Shown here one piece after another: positions 35,761 through 47,212 of a stretch of DNA of 64,000 nt (position 1 is its first letter; each line of letters starts with the position of its first letter). The stretch is from assembly GCF_017498565.1 (NCBI RefSeq), contig NZ_CP071794.1, positions 3,276,001 through 3,340,000 of the forward strand, written 5' to 3'. The DNA comes from Parasphingorhabdus cellanae. Its GTDB lineage: Bacteria; Pseudomonadota; Alphaproteobacteria; Sphingomonadales; Sphingomonadaceae. A program made the translations under genes and the position numbers. The notes below the pieces were generated by a model, which was not told the DNA's origin, made no database searches, and saw nothing but the letters and a program-made list of their open reading frames with translations.

Positions 35761-36665
35761 TGAAAATCGCAATGCTCGCCCGTAATCCAAAGCTCTATTC
35801 CCACAAGCGCCTGGTTGAGGCAGCGGAAGAGCGCGGGCATGAGATGCATATATTAAACACCCTGCGTTGTACCATGAACATTACGTCACACCGGCCATCG
35901 ATTTTATATAATGGCGAAACAATGAAAGGTTTCGACGCGGTCATTCCGCGTATCGGCGCCTCGATCACTCACTATGGTCTAGCTGTGTTGCGTCAGTTTG
36001 AAATGATGGGTGTTTGGCCGCTCAATGAGAGTGTCGCAGTTGGGCGTTCGCGCGACAAGCTGCGCTCAATGCAGATTTTTGCCAAGCACGGCCTGGGCCT
36101 GCCGGTCACGGCCTTTGCCCATGATCCAAAGCAGACTGAGGAAGTGTTGAAGATCGTCGGCGGTGCGCCCGCCGTGATTAAACTGCTTGAGGGAACGCAG
36201 GGCATCGGGGTGGTGCTGGGCGAAACCGCTAATAGTGCGAAGTCAGTTGTCGAAGCGTTTCGCGGCCTCAACGTCAATATTCTTGTTCAGGAATTTATCA
36301 AAGAGGCTGGCTCCAGTGATATCCGGATTTTCGTGGTTGGTGGGAAGGTCGTCGCGGCGATGATGCGGACGGGCGCTGAAGGTGATTTCCGGTCCAACCT
36401 GCATCGCGGCGGTAGCGCCAAGATGGTGAAGATTACGCCGGAGGAACGCTCGACCGCGGTGCGCGCTGCCAAAGTCATGGGGCTGAACGTGGCCGGCGTC
36501 GATATATTGCGTGCCAATCACGGCCCGGTAATCATGGAGGTGAACAGCTCACCCGGACTGGAAGGCATCGAAAATGCGACCGGTAAGGATGTTGCAGGCC
36601 AGATTATCGACTTTATCCAGGCCAAGGCCAGCTCGGGGAATACAAAGACAAAAGGGAAGGGTTAG
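35760..36665 (+). CDS. rimK: Ribosomal protein S6--L-glutamate ligase RimK
   Basis: ATP-grasp enzyme of 301 residues that adds glutamate residues to the C-terminus of ribosomal protein S6. Similarity to E. coli RimK runs the full length: [111 protein letters not shown], including the metal-binding Glu/Asn of the ATP-grasp site. Overlaps the RimB-like gene by one base. Its stop overlaps the convergent hydrolase gene by four bases. rpsF, the substrate gene, is not in this window. Confidence 0.95.
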   Translation: MKIAMLARNPKLYSHKRLVEAAEERGHEMHILNTLRCTMNITSHRPSILYNGETMKGFDAVIPRIGASITHYGLAVLRQFEMMGVWPLNESVAVGRSRDKLRSMQIFAKHGLGLPVTAFAHDPKQTEEVLKIVGGAPAVIKLLEGTQGIGVVLGETANSAKSVVEAFRGLNVNILVQEFIKEAGSSDIRIFVVGGKVVAAMMRTGAEGDFRSNLHRGGSAKMVKITPEERSTAVRAAKVMGLNVAGVDILRANHGPVIMEVNSSPGLEGIENATGKDVAGQIIDFIQAKASSGNTKTKGKG

Positions 36666-37714
36666 ATAACCTCATCCTCGTCGAGAAGTTGATCGCTGGT
36701 AATTGCATCCTCGATTTTCTCAAGCCGGTCGCCAACTTCGCTAAATTTTTGAACCTGCGCGATATGAAGCAGCGCGTCACCCTGATTGACCACGGGCAGG
36801 TTGGAATGACCAATTACGATGCCGTCAACCGGGGAGGCTATGGCTTCTTCTTCATCCCCGAAAATATCGCTGACATAGGCGACGATTTCTCCCTTGCGCA
36901 CTTGCGTGCCGGATGGCGCTGTCAATCGGCAAATCCCGCCCCTTGTTGACCGGAGCCACGCTGTGCGTGTCGCCTGCGCGGATGGAGCGCCCCGTTTCCC
37001 CAGACGCTTTGTCTGAATGATATCGAGCTCGCGTAAGACCCGTAATACGCCGTTTACGCCGGTCAGTACCGAGAATTCATCAAAACGCAGCGCCTCACCG
37101 GCTTCCATCAATAGCATATCCACGCCGGCCTCGCGGGCCAGCGCACGCAATGACCCGGGACGCAATTCTGCCTCGATTACCACCGGGGCTCCAAATTCCA
37201 TTGCGAGAGCCTTTAACTCCGCATTACCAGAAGCAACGCGAATTTGCGGTAGATTATAGCGGTGCAGGGCGGCACTATGAATGTCGATTCCAAGCGAACA
37301 ATGCCCGATAATCTCGGTAGAGAATATGTTCGCCAATTGAGATGCCAGCGATCCTTTTTCGGTGCCGGGAAAAGAGCGGTTCAGATCGCGCCGGTCGGGC
37401 AGGTAGCGGCTATGTGTGATGAAGCCGAACATGTTGACGACGGGCACAAAGATAACGGTGCCCGCCATCCGCGAAGCGTTCAGCTTTTTCATGACCCGGC
37501 GGATGATCTCTGTTCCGATAATTTCGTCGCCATGGATGGCTGCACTGACGAAAATAGTCGGCCCCTTACGCTTGCCGTGAAAAACACGAACTTCGAGATT
37601 GGCCTGCATCCCTGCGGAGAGGTCGCTGATCGGGATGGCAATGTCCCCGATCTTTCCTGGCGCGACAGTTGTTCCGGCAATTTCAAACAGGTCGTGTTTA
37701 TTTCTGATGGTCAT
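36662..37714 (-). CDS. Succinylglutamate desuccinylase/aspartoacylase family protein
   Basis: Zinc-dependent amidohydrolase of the AstE/AspA (COG3608) family, 350 residues. The zinc ligands are visible in [14 protein letters not shown] and [12 protein letters not shown], with NLNRSFPG-like [13 protein letters not shown] between them; the C-terminal third is a beta barrel with the biotinyl-like phrase [30 protein letters not shown]. The ATG at 37714 has AGGAA upstream; the longer frame encodes an implausible leader. Convergent with rimK with four-base overlap. Family members cleave N-acyl-glutamate or aspartate bonds, so it may trim an N-acyl-glutamate or poly-glutamate product, but this is inference. 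Confidence 0.85.
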   Translation of the reverse strand: MTIRNKHDLFEIAGTTVAPGKIGDIAIPISDLSAGMQANLEVRVFHGKRKGPTIFVSAAIHGDEIIGTEIIRRVMKKLNASRMAGTVIFVPVVNMFGFITHSRYLPDRRDLNRSFPGTEKGSLASQLANIFSTEIIGHCSLGIDIHSAALHRYNLPQIRVASGNAELKALAMEFGAPVVIEAELRPGSLRALAREAGVDMLLMEAGEALRFDEFSVLTGVNGVLRVLRELDIIQTKRLGKRGAPSAQATRTAWLRSTRGGICRLTAPSGTQVRKGEIVAYVSDIFGDEEEAIASPVDGIVIGHSNLPVVNQGDALLHIAQVQKFSEVGDRLEKIEDAITSDQLLDEDEVI

Positions 37715-37818
37715 GAAAATTCCTAAAAAGAACCATATGCAGTCAAACGCTATGCGGGCCGCAATTGCCAAAGTGCAAGATAAAAGCCAAAATGGGAAAA
37801 TTGGCAGTATTACGGTGC

Positions 37819-37847
37819 TTGACACCACCGCCGACTCTCCCTATTTG
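37819..37847 (+). promoter_or_regulatory. Candidate sigma-70 promoter of rpsM (alpha operon)
   Basis: TTGACA, 17-base spacer, TATTTG, on the plus strand about 140 bases before rpsM. This would drive the alpha operon separately from spc, as the five-gene insertion requires. Confidence 0.6.
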
Positions 37848-37984
37848 AACTGTATTCGAAATCCAACACAACCGGCAACGCTTTCGTGGCGTCCGCTGGT
37901 TTTGTGCGTTTTGGATGTGATTTTAACAGCTTAGCGATGAGATAGGGGCCGGCGAATCGGTCTCTGTGGAGCAGGAGAAAAATA

Positions 37985-38353
37985 TTGGCACGTATTGCCG
38001 GGGTAAATATCCCAACAAATAAGCGCGTAATTATCTCGCTTACCTATATTCACGGTATCGGACGCACGAAAGCGGCCGAAATTGTCGAAAAATTGAAAAT
38101 CGATCCTGCCCGCCGGGTTCAGGACCTTACCGATCAGGAAGTTTTGCAAATTCGTGAAACCATTGATGCGGATCTGACCGTTGAAGGTGACTTGCGTCGC
38201 GAGACCGCAATGAACATCAAGCGTCTTATGGATCTGGCCTGCTATCGCGGTCTTCGTCACCGTAAAGGACTTCCCGTTCGCGGACAGCGTACGCACACCA
38301 ATGCGCGCACCCGTAAAGGCAAGCCCAAGGCTATTGCCGGTAAGAAAAAATAG
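37985..38353 (+). CDS. rpsM: 30S ribosomal protein S13
   Basis: 122 residues ([32 protein letters not shown]...[25 protein letters not shown]), full length. Translation starts at a TTG with GGAG seven bases upstream; no ATG or GTG is available nearby in frame, so the rare start is real. First gene of the alpha operon, read from its own promoter. Confidence 0.96.
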   Translation: MARIAGVNIPTNKRVIISLTYIHGIGRTKAAEIVEKLKIDPARRVQDLTDQEVLQIRETIDADLTVEGDLRRETAMNIKRLMDLACYRGLRHRKGLPVRGQRTHTNARTRKGKPKAIAGKKK

Positions 38354-38404
38354 GACAGTCTTTCAGGACTTGTCTCTTCTGGATATTAGGTAGGAATTGA
38401 TCAC

Positions 38405-38794
38405 ATGGCACGCGAACCGCAGCGCATTAAGAAAAGCGCGCGCAAAAATATTTCGGCAGGCGTCGCGCACGTCAACGCCACATTTAACAACACGATGGTC
38501 ACCATCACCGATGCACAGGGCAATGCGATAAGCTGGTCCTCTGCGGGTATGATGGGTTTTAAAGGCTCTCGTAAATCTACGCCTTACGCGGCGCAGGTTG
38601 CAGCAGAAGACGCTGGCAAAAAAGCAGCTGACCACGGTGTCCGCACCCTGGAAGTGGAAGTGAAAGGACCTGGCTCTGGCCGTGAATCCGCACTTCGCGC
38701 GCTGCAGGCCGTCGGTTTCACCATTACATCGATCCGCGATGTTACGCCGATCCCGCATAATGGTGTCCGTCCGTCCAAACGTCGCCGCGTCTAA
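38405..38794 (+). CDS. rpsK: 30S ribosomal protein S11
   Basis: 129 residues with the conserved [47 protein letters not shown] and the C-terminal [16 protein letters not shown]. It shapes the platform and the mRNA exit path. About 50 bases after rpsM. Confidence 0.97.
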   Translation: MAREPQRIKKSARKNISAGVAHVNATFNNTMVTITDAQGNAISWSSAGMMGFKGSRKSTPYAAQVAAEDAGKKAADHGVRTLEVEVKGPGSGRESALRALQAVGFTITSIRDVTPIPHNGVRPSKRRRV

Positions 38795-38897
38795 GCCGCT
38801 CAAGTTTACGGGAACTATCCGGCCGGTAGTTTCCAATTTTTGGTAATTCAGAGTGGTAACGGTCCAACCCACTCTTTGAACTCACTAGGGGAAGTCC

Positions 38898-39956
38898 ATG
38901 ACTGTCAATATGAAGAACTGGCAAGAACTGAAGAAGCCCAATGTTCTCGATATAAAATCCGGTGGTGATCCCAAGCGCAAAGCTACTTTCGTAGCGGAAC
39001 CTCTTGAGCGCGGCTTTGGCTTGACCATTGGTAACGCACTACGTCGCGTTTTGCTGTCATCGCTGCAAGGCGCTGCGGTTACCTCGATCAAAATCGAAAA
39101 CGCCCTGCATGAATTTTCGTCGCTTCCGGGCGTACGTGAAGATGTCACCGACATTGTTTTGAACGTCAAACAGATTGCTCTGAAGATGGAAGGTGAAGAT
39201 GCCAAGCGTCTGCAGCTTTCCGCAACGGGTCCTGCAGAAGTCACCGCAGGTGACATCGCCGTTTCCGGCGACATCGAAGTGATGAACCCGGATCTGGTCA
39301 TCTGTCACCTTGATGAAGGCGCGTCGTTCAACATGGAACTGACCGTCAATGTTGGCAAAGGCTATGTTCCAGCGGTTGCTAACCGTCCCGCAGACGCGCC
39401 AATCGGCTTGATCCCGGTTGACTCGCTTTATTCGCCAATCCGTCAGGTTTCCTACAAAGTCGACAATGCCCGCGTTGGTCAGGAGCTCGACTTTGACAAG
39501 CTGAACCTCACCATCGACACCGACGGCACCGTGACCCCGGAAGATGCGATTGCCTATGCAGCCCGCATTCTTCAGGACCAGTTGCAGCTGTTCGTGCATT
39601 TCGAAGAAGCTTTGGAAAGCGTATCATCGCCCATCGGCATGGCCGCAGCACAGAGCCAGCAGGAAAGCGATGCCAACCAGCTCAACCGTTACCTTCTCAA
39701 GAAGGTCGACGAGTTGGAACTGTCCGTCCGCTCGGCAAACTGCCTCAAGAACGACAATATCATCTATATTGGCGATCTGGTGCAGAAGACCGAAGCCGAA
39801 ATGCTGCGCACGCCGAACTTTGGTCGCAAGTCCTTGAACGAAATCAAGGAAGTGCTGTCCAGCATGGGTCTGCGTCTGGGAATGGATATTCCTGGCTGGC
39901 CGCCCGAAAATATCGAAGAAATGGCCAAGAAGCTTGAGCAAGAGCTGCTGGGTTAA
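38898..39956 (+). CDS. rpoA: RNA polymerase subunit alpha
   Basis: 352 residues. The N-terminal dimerisation domain shows [30 protein letters not shown] and [14 protein letters not shown]; the C-terminal domain that contacts UP elements and activators has [49 protein letters not shown]. It is about 20 residues longer than the E. coli subunit, as usual in alphaproteobacteria. A long palindromic repeat separates it from rplQ. Confidence 0.98.
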   Translation: MTVNMKNWQELKKPNVLDIKSGGDPKRKATFVAEPLERGFGLTIGNALRRVLLSSLQGAAVTSIKIENALHEFSSLPGVREDVTDIVLNVKQIALKMEGEDAKRLQLSATGPAEVTAGDIAVSGDIEVMNPDLVICHLDEGASFNMELTVNVGKGYVPAVANRPADAPIGLIPVDSLYSPIRQVSYKVDNARVGQELDFDKLNLTIDTDGTVTPEDAIAYAARILQDQLQLFVHFEEALESVSSPIGMAAAQSQQESDANQLNRYLLKKVDELELSVRSANCLKNDNIIYIGDLVQKTEAEMLRTPNFGRKSLNEIKEVLSSMGLRLGMDIPGWPPENIEEMAKKLEQELLG

Positions 39957-39961
39957 TTTCT

Positions 39962-40113
39962 CCCTCGCCCCTTTAGGGGAGAGGGATGCAAAGACTTGCG
40001 AACTTGTTCGCTAGTCTGCGCTGGGAGAGGGGCAGTGAGTTTTCCCCTCTCCAAGTTTTGCTAGGCAGCGATGCTGTCAAGCGCCACTATCCTCTCCCCT
40101 AAAGGGGCGAGGG
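39962..40113. repeat. Long palindromic repeat between rpoA and rplQ
   Basis: The ends, CCCTCGCCCCTTTAGGGGAG and its complement, are perfectly inverted over about 23 bases (39962-39984 and 40090-40113), and each end has its own CCCCTTTAGGGG hairpin. A second, shorter inverted pair (GGGAGAGGGG with CCCCTCTCC) lies inside. A 150-base cruciform- or cloverleaf-forming element of the kind scattered through sphingomonad genomes. Confidence 0.8.
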
Positions 40114-40196
40114 TAAAAAGGGAAAATTGGCCGACCCTTTGAACCGGCCTGCTACGAGCTACCTCATACGGGCTCATAACGAACGGAGTATAGAAT

Positions 40197-40619
40197 ATGC
40201 GTCATAGAATGAAGGGCCGCCGTATGCAGCGGACCGGTGCTCACCGTCAGGCTTTGCTGAAAAACCTGTCTGCGGCACTGATCAAGCATGAGCAGATCAT
40301 GACAACCCTGCCCAAAGCCAAAGAGATGCGGCCTTATGTGGAAAAGCTGATCACGCTGGCGAAAAAGGGTGGCCTGTCCAACCGTCGTCTCGCGCATTCG
40401 CGTTTGATGGACGAGACCCAAGAAAAGAAACTCTTCGGTGAGCTGGCTGAACGTTATGCCGACCGTAGTGGCGGTTATACCCGGATTATCAAAGCCGGCT
40501 ACCGTGATTCCGATGCTGCTGCGATGGCGGTGATCGAACTGGTTGATCGTAACGAAGAAGCAAAAGGTCAGGACAGCGGTCCAGACCAGAATGCTGAGGA
40601 AGATTTCGAAGAGGCATAA
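40197..40619 (+). CDS. rplQ: 50S ribosomal protein L17
   Basis: 140 residues beginning [58 protein letters not shown], with the C-terminal [26 protein letters not shown]; the tail is acidic (EEDFEEA). Last gene of the alpha operon, closed by an intrinsic terminator. Confidence 0.97.
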   Translation: MRHRMKGRRMQRTGAHRQALLKNLSAALIKHEQIMTTLPKAKEMRPYVEKLITLAKKGGLSNRRLAHSRLMDETQEKKLFGELAERYADRSGGYTRIIKAGYRDSDAAAMAVIELVDRNEEAKGQDSGPDQNAEEDFEEA

Positions 40620-40654
40620 ACCCCTTCACTTAGACACAGTTTCAATTGATATTA

Positions 40655-40692
40655 GAGGCTGCGAGCGATAGGCTTGCGGCCTCTTTTCTTTT
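40655..40692 (+). terminator. Intrinsic terminator of the alpha operon
   Basis: GAGGCTGCGAGC pairs with GCTTGCGGCCTC around GATAG, followed by TTTTCTTTT. It lies 36 bases after the rplQ stop codon. Confidence 0.8.
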
Positions 40693-40715
40693 GTTTCCAT
40701 TGTATGGGGAATTTT

Positions 40716-42932
40716 ATGCGTATCACGGGTCTCTTCGCGCTGGCGCTGGCCAGTAGCACAGCAATTATTTCCACTCCGGTTTTGGCACAAGCGGATGCAA
40801 TGACGAAAGATAATGCCCTGACCTATCCTGAGACGAAGACCGTAGATGTTGTGGACGAGCAATTTGGCGAGAAAATCGCTGACCCCTATCGGTGGTTGGA
40901 AAATGATGTTCGTGAAGATGCCGACGTCGCTGCCTGGGTCGCGGCTCAAAATGCTGTCACAGATGGTTATCTAAAGACAGTAGAAGGGCGCGAAGCCTTG
41001 GCGGCATCGATGACGAATCTGTTTAACTATGATCAGCTGGAGGTGCCGGTAGAGGCGGGCGGAAAGTTTTTTTACGAGCGCAAGAGTGGCGGACAGAACC
41101 AGGCGATATTATATGTTCGCGACGGCGAGGATGATGAAGAGCGCGTGTTGATCGATCCGGCGGAATGGTCAGAAGATGGCGCAACCGCACTGGCAGAATG
41201 GAAACCATCAGAAGATGGCAGCTTGTTGGTCTATGCTATACAGGACGGCGGATCCGATTGGCGTACGTTGAAAGTGATGGATGTTGCAACCGGTGAGATA
41301 AAGCCGGATTCCGTCGAATGGGTTAAATTCTCCAATCTCGCATGGATGCCCGGAAATAGCGGGTTTCTCTACTCCCGTTTCCCGGAACCCCAAGAGGGCG
41401 AAGCGTTTCAATCGCTGAACAAAAATCACACGGTCTACATGCATATGCTCGGCAAGAAGCAGAGCAGCGATATCAAGGTTTATGCGACGCCGGAAAAGCC
41501 AGAACTTAGCCATACGGCCGAGGTGACATCGGACCAGCAATGGGTGGTCATTACATCATCTTCTGGCACCGATGATCGTTATGAAATTACCCTGGTCAAA
41601 GTCGATGCGAAAGAGATTGAACCGCGCAAGCTGGTGGAAGGCTTCGACAATAGCTGGTCCTTGATCGACGGGATTGGCGATACGCTGTATTTCGCAACTA
41701 ATAATGACGCCAAGCGGTTGCGGATCATGAAGACGGATCTTTCGAAACCAGAAGATCGCGATGTCATGTGTGATGGTCCGGATGCTGAAACAACGACGTG
41801 CAGCAAAATGGAATATGTTTGGACCGAAGTTGTTCCAGAACATGTCGCCACGATCGATAACGCGGCAATTGTCGGTGATTTGCTCGTGGTCGATTATATC
41901 GATGATGCCAAAAGCAGGCTCGAAACATTTGCGCTGGATGGCACGCCTAAAGGTCTGGTCGATCTTCCAGGGCTAGGGACGGTTGCTGGCCTCAACGGTT
42001 CTGCGAAATCGGACAAAGGCTATTTCGCATTTGGCAGCTTTAATCAGCCCAATACGATTTATAGTTTCAGCGATGCTGGCAGCGCCGAAATCTGGTCCAA
42101 GCCCGAGCTGCCATTTGATCCCGATACTGTCCAAGTCACGCAGCGCTTTTACGAAAGCAAAGACGGCACCAAAATCCCTATGTTCTTGGTCCACAAGAAA
42201 GATCTCGATCTCAGTGAAGGCGCACCGACCTTGCTCTATGGTTATGGCGGGTTCAACATCTCCGTCCTGCCCGGTTATAGCGCGCCCAAAATGGCTTGGA
42301 TACAGGCGGGCGGTGTCTATGCCTCGGCCAATCTGCGCGGTGGCGGGGAATATGGCAAAGAGTGGCATGATGCTGGTCGTCTGCAGAACAAGCAGAATGT
42401 GTTCGATGATTTCATTGCCGCCGGCGAATATCTGATCGCAGAGGGCATTACGCCGAAAGATGGTCTGGCGATTGAAGGACGCTCCAATGGCGGTTTGCTT
42501 GTCGGGGCGGTGATGAACCAGCGGCCGGACCTGTTCACGACGGGCCATGCGGCGGTTGGCGTGATGGATATGCTGCGCTTCGACCGGTTTACCGCCGGGC
42601 GGTATTGGGTCGATGATTATGGCTATCCCAGCAAGGAAGCGGATTTCCGCAAATTGCTGAGCTATTCGCCCTATCACAACATACAAGATGGCACGAATTA
42701 TCCGGCTTTGATGGTCTCAACCGCTGACACCGATGACCGCGTGGTTCCAGGGCATAGCTTTAAATATACCGCCCGCTTGCAAGCGCTGAACACCGGTGAC
42801 AAGCCGCATCTGATCCGCATTGAAACGCGGGCAGGGCATGGCAGCGGGAAGCCAACCGATAAGTTGATCGAGGAATATTCCGATATTTATGGCTTTATGG
42901 CCGATGCGGTGGGGCTGGAGGTTGGCGAGTAG
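40716..42932 (+). CDS. Prolyl oligopeptidase family serine protease (S9A), exported
   Basis: 738 residues: signal peptide (MRITGLFALALASSTAIISTPVLAQ), an N-terminal seven-bladed propeller (YRWLENDVREDADVAAWVAAQN at its entry), then an alpha/beta-hydrolase domain. The catalytic Ser is in IEGRSNGGLLVG, Asp in TADTDDRVVPGHSFKY and His in RAGHGSGKPTDK. It cleaves after proline in short peptides, here probably in the periplasm. The ATG at 40716 gives the signal peptide; the upstream extension overlaps the rplQ terminator. Confidence 0.92.
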   Translation: MRITGLFALALASSTAIISTPVLAQADAMTKDNALTYPETKTVDVVDEQFGEKIADPYRWLENDVREDADVAAWVAAQNAVTDGYLKTVEGREALAASMTNLFNYDQLEVPVEAGGKFFYERKSGGQNQAILYVRDGEDDEERVLIDPAEWSEDGATALAEWKPSEDGSLLVYAIQDGGSDWRTLKVMDVATGEIKPDSVEWVKFSNLAWMPGNSGFLYSRFPEPQEGEAFQSLNKNHTVYMHMLGKKQSSDIKVYATPEKPELSHTAEVTSDQQWVVITSSSGTDDRYEITLVKVDAKEIEPRKLVEGFDNSWSLIDGIGDTLYFATNNDAKRLRIMKTDLSKPEDRDVMCDGPDAETTTCSKMEYVWTEVVPEHVATIDNAAIVGDLLVVDYIDDAKSRLETFALDGTPKGLVDLPGLGTVAGLNGSAKSDKGYFAFGSFNQPNTIYSFSDAGSAEIWSKPELPFDPDTVQVTQRFYESKDGTKIPMFLVHKKDLDLSEGAPTLLYGYGGFNISVLPGYSAPKMAWIQAGGVYASANLRGGGEYGKEWHDAGRLQNKQNVFDDFIAAGEYLIAEGITPKDGLAIEGRSNGGLLVGAVMNQRPDLFTTGHAAVGVMDMLRFDRFTAGRYWVDDYGYPSKEADFRKLLSYSPYHNIQDGTNYPALMVSTADTDDRVVPGHSFKYTARLQALNTGDKPHLIRIETRAGHGSGKPTDKLIEEYSDIYGFMADAVGLEVGE

Positions 42933-42976
42933 GTTTTCGCTCGATATCGTTTTGGGGTTTTGTCCGACATAATCCC

Positions 42977-43045
42977 TTCGTCCTGAGCCTGTCGAAGGAC
43001 GGTTATCGATGATCTCTAGATGTCCTTCGACAGGCTCAGGACGAA
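42977..43045. repeat. Inverted repeat between convergent S9 peptidase and gyrB genes
   Basis: Two 24-base perfectly complementary arms (42977-43000, starting TTCGTCCTGAGCCTGTCGAA, and 43022-43045) around a 21-base loop. It could work as a bidirectional terminator or transcript protector between the two convergent genes. One arm recurs alone at 54693-54715. Confidence 0.82.
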
Positions 43046-43085
43046 AGGTTGATGATATGAGTGGGTTGGCTGAAAGAGCTGGCCT

Positions 43086-45593
<2,508 letters not shown>

Positions 45594-45756
45594 TTAGACC
45601 TTTAGGCCTTGAAACCCAAGAGATTTGTTAGAAAATGAGATATTATATTCCTTGTTTTACAGGTGCTTAATTCGCTTTCGATGATGCCTATTGATAGCAT
45701 CTATTCTCGTCGATGAAATGCTGGCCTAGAGCCTGATTTCATAAGGAGAATACCAA

Positions 45757-46158
45757 ATGAGTAATCCCGCTGATATCGTGCCTTTTGCAAAGACAATGGG
45801 CATCAAGATCACAGAAATGACCAAGGAAAAAATCCTTGGTGAAATGCTAGTGCGGCCTGAAATATGTACTGCCGGTAATGGCCGCGAAACGCCATCTATC
45901 CATGGCGGTGCAGTGATGACGTTCGCTGATGTATTGGGTGCTTTTGGCGGGTTTGCGAATCTGCCAGAGGGAGCGAATGGTACGACCACATCCGAAAGCA
46001 AGACCAATTTCCTGAACGCGGCGCCAGAGGGGCAGATTGTTTATGGCGAGGCTGTGCCTTTGAAAGTGGGAAAGCGGCAGTCTGTCTGGCAGTCGCGATT
46101 ATCGCTTGAAGACGGGACATTGGTTGCTGTGGTGACCCAGACCCAGATCGTTCTGTAG
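45757..46158 (+). CDS. PaaI family hotdog-fold thioesterase
   Basis: 133 residues with the hotdog signature IHGGAVMTFADVLGAFGG, in which Asp is the catalytic residue of PaaI/YbgC-like acyl-CoA thioesterases, and TTTSESKTNFLNAAPEGQIVYGEA in the second strand set. AAGGAGAA lies eight bases before the ATG. It probably hydrolyses an aryl- or acyl-CoA; the substrate is not evident. Divergent from gyrB. Confidence 0.85.
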   Translation: MSNPADIVPFAKTMGIKITEMTKEKILGEMLVRPEICTAGNGRETPSIHGGAVMTFADVLGAFGGFANLPEGANGTTTSESKTNFLNAAPEGQIVYGEAVPLKVGKRQSVWQSRLSLEDGTLVAVVTQTQIVL

Positions 46159-46208
46159 GCCAATTGATCATTCGAATCTTTCCAAATGCCCGCAACATGG
46201 TCTAGACC

Positions 46209-46721
46209 ATGGACATGATGAGAATTCTATTCCCCGCTGCGTTAATCTGTTTCGCTGCCAGTGCCTGTTCCGAAACCACCCAGGTCAGCGATGACTTGCA
46301 GGAAAGTCAGACCGATGCGTCCAATCCCACCGGCCGGACCGAGCGGGTCGGCGCTAATCCCGGTGAACGGCCTGTCCGCATTGGCGAAGGCGGCCCGCGT
46401 TTTGATGCGTGTCAGGCGATGGGACGCGTGACGGGTCTGCGTCAGGCCGATCTGGATGTTCTTATTGCGCCATTTGATGCGGCAGAGCGTAAGGCAGGAT
46501 TGTCGGCCGGACAATTGGTCCACATCTGCACCCGCAGTCATGACCAGCAATGGTTGGGGATTGTCTATGACGATACGGCACCAGCGGAAGGCGACAATCC
46601 GGCAGCCAATGGATCTCAGGATTGCGGCGTCTCCTCTCCGGTACGGTCCAAACGAAACTATGACGGTCCCTGCAAAAGCGGCTGGGTCGAAAGCACGTTT
46701 GTGAAACTGGTAGCCGGTTAG
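46209..46721 (+). CDS. Lipoprotein with SH3-like domain
   Basis: 170 residues. The N-terminus (MMRILFPAALICFAASAC) is a lipoprotein signal with Cys20 as the acylated residue. After a disordered Thr/Ser/Gly-rich stretch, the C-terminal half (LIAPFDAAERKAGLSAGQLVHICTRSHDQQWLGIVYDD...CKSGWVESTFVKLVAG) reads like a bacterial SH3 (SH3b) domain with conserved cysteines. Such domains bind cell-wall peptides. The named family is not recognised; the function is unknown. Confidence 0.7.
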   Translation: MDMMRILFPAALICFAASACSETTQVSDDLQESQTDASNPTGRTERVGANPGERPVRIGEGGPRFDACQAMGRVTGLRQADLDVLIAPFDAAERKAGLSAGQLVHICTRSHDQQWLGIVYDDTAPAEGDNPAANGSQDCGVSSPVRSKRNYDGPCKSGWVESTFVKLVAG

Positions 46722-46749
46722 TCTGACGCCGCGCCCTGATTCTTAAAGA

Positions 46750-47157
46750 CTAGTTATTCTGTATCGATCTTTCGATATCCTTGATCGACGAGTTGATCAA
46801 AGTCTTGTCCATTTCCAAGACGATCTTGTCGGTGACTTCCTTGTGCAAAAGCGGCCGCATTTCGCCAAGGCTGCCGGGGTCAGCGGCCAAAACCAAGCTG
46901 TCAAACTTTCCGTTATTGGAAAGGTCATAAAGATGATGGGCAAGCTGTTTCGAAAATGTTGCTTCATCTGTTTCCCGGGCGGAGGAATCCGGCACAAAAG
47001 AACCAGATGGTCCCTCTGAAGCCAGATTTTTTGGATTGATGGTCCCCTCAGCCCGCAATTTGATTTCATCATCTTTGCCGACATTCCGATAGAGCTTGGC
47101 TTCGGCTCCGGTCGCAACAACGACCAGACAATCCGTTGGGATGGTTGAATTTGACAT
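46750..47157 (-). CDS. Host attachment family protein
   Basis: 135 residues with the start LVVVATGAEAKLYRN and the C-terminal FSKQLAHHLYDLSNNGKFDSLVLAADPGSLGEMRPLLHKEVTDKIVLEMDKTLINSSIKDIERSI, matching the Host_attach family (PF10116-like), named after an Agrobacterium attachment gene. The fold is related to the eRF1/baeRF central domain, so a nucleic-acid-linked role may be nearer the truth than adhesion: no signal peptide is present. It lies about 55 bases downstream of the DAACS symporter gene on the same strand. Confidence 0.8.
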   Translation of the reverse strand: MSNSTIPTDCLVVVATGAEAKLYRNVGKDDEIKLRAEGTINPKNLASEGPSGSFVPDSSARETDEATFSKQLAHHLYDLSNNGKFDSLVLAADPGSLGEMRPLLHKEVTDKIVLEMDKTLINSSIKDIERSIQNN

Positions 47158-47212
47158 TAAATTTCCTTTGTTTGGGAGAGTGAATGTGGTCGGAGGTTTT
47201 AAACACCATAGA

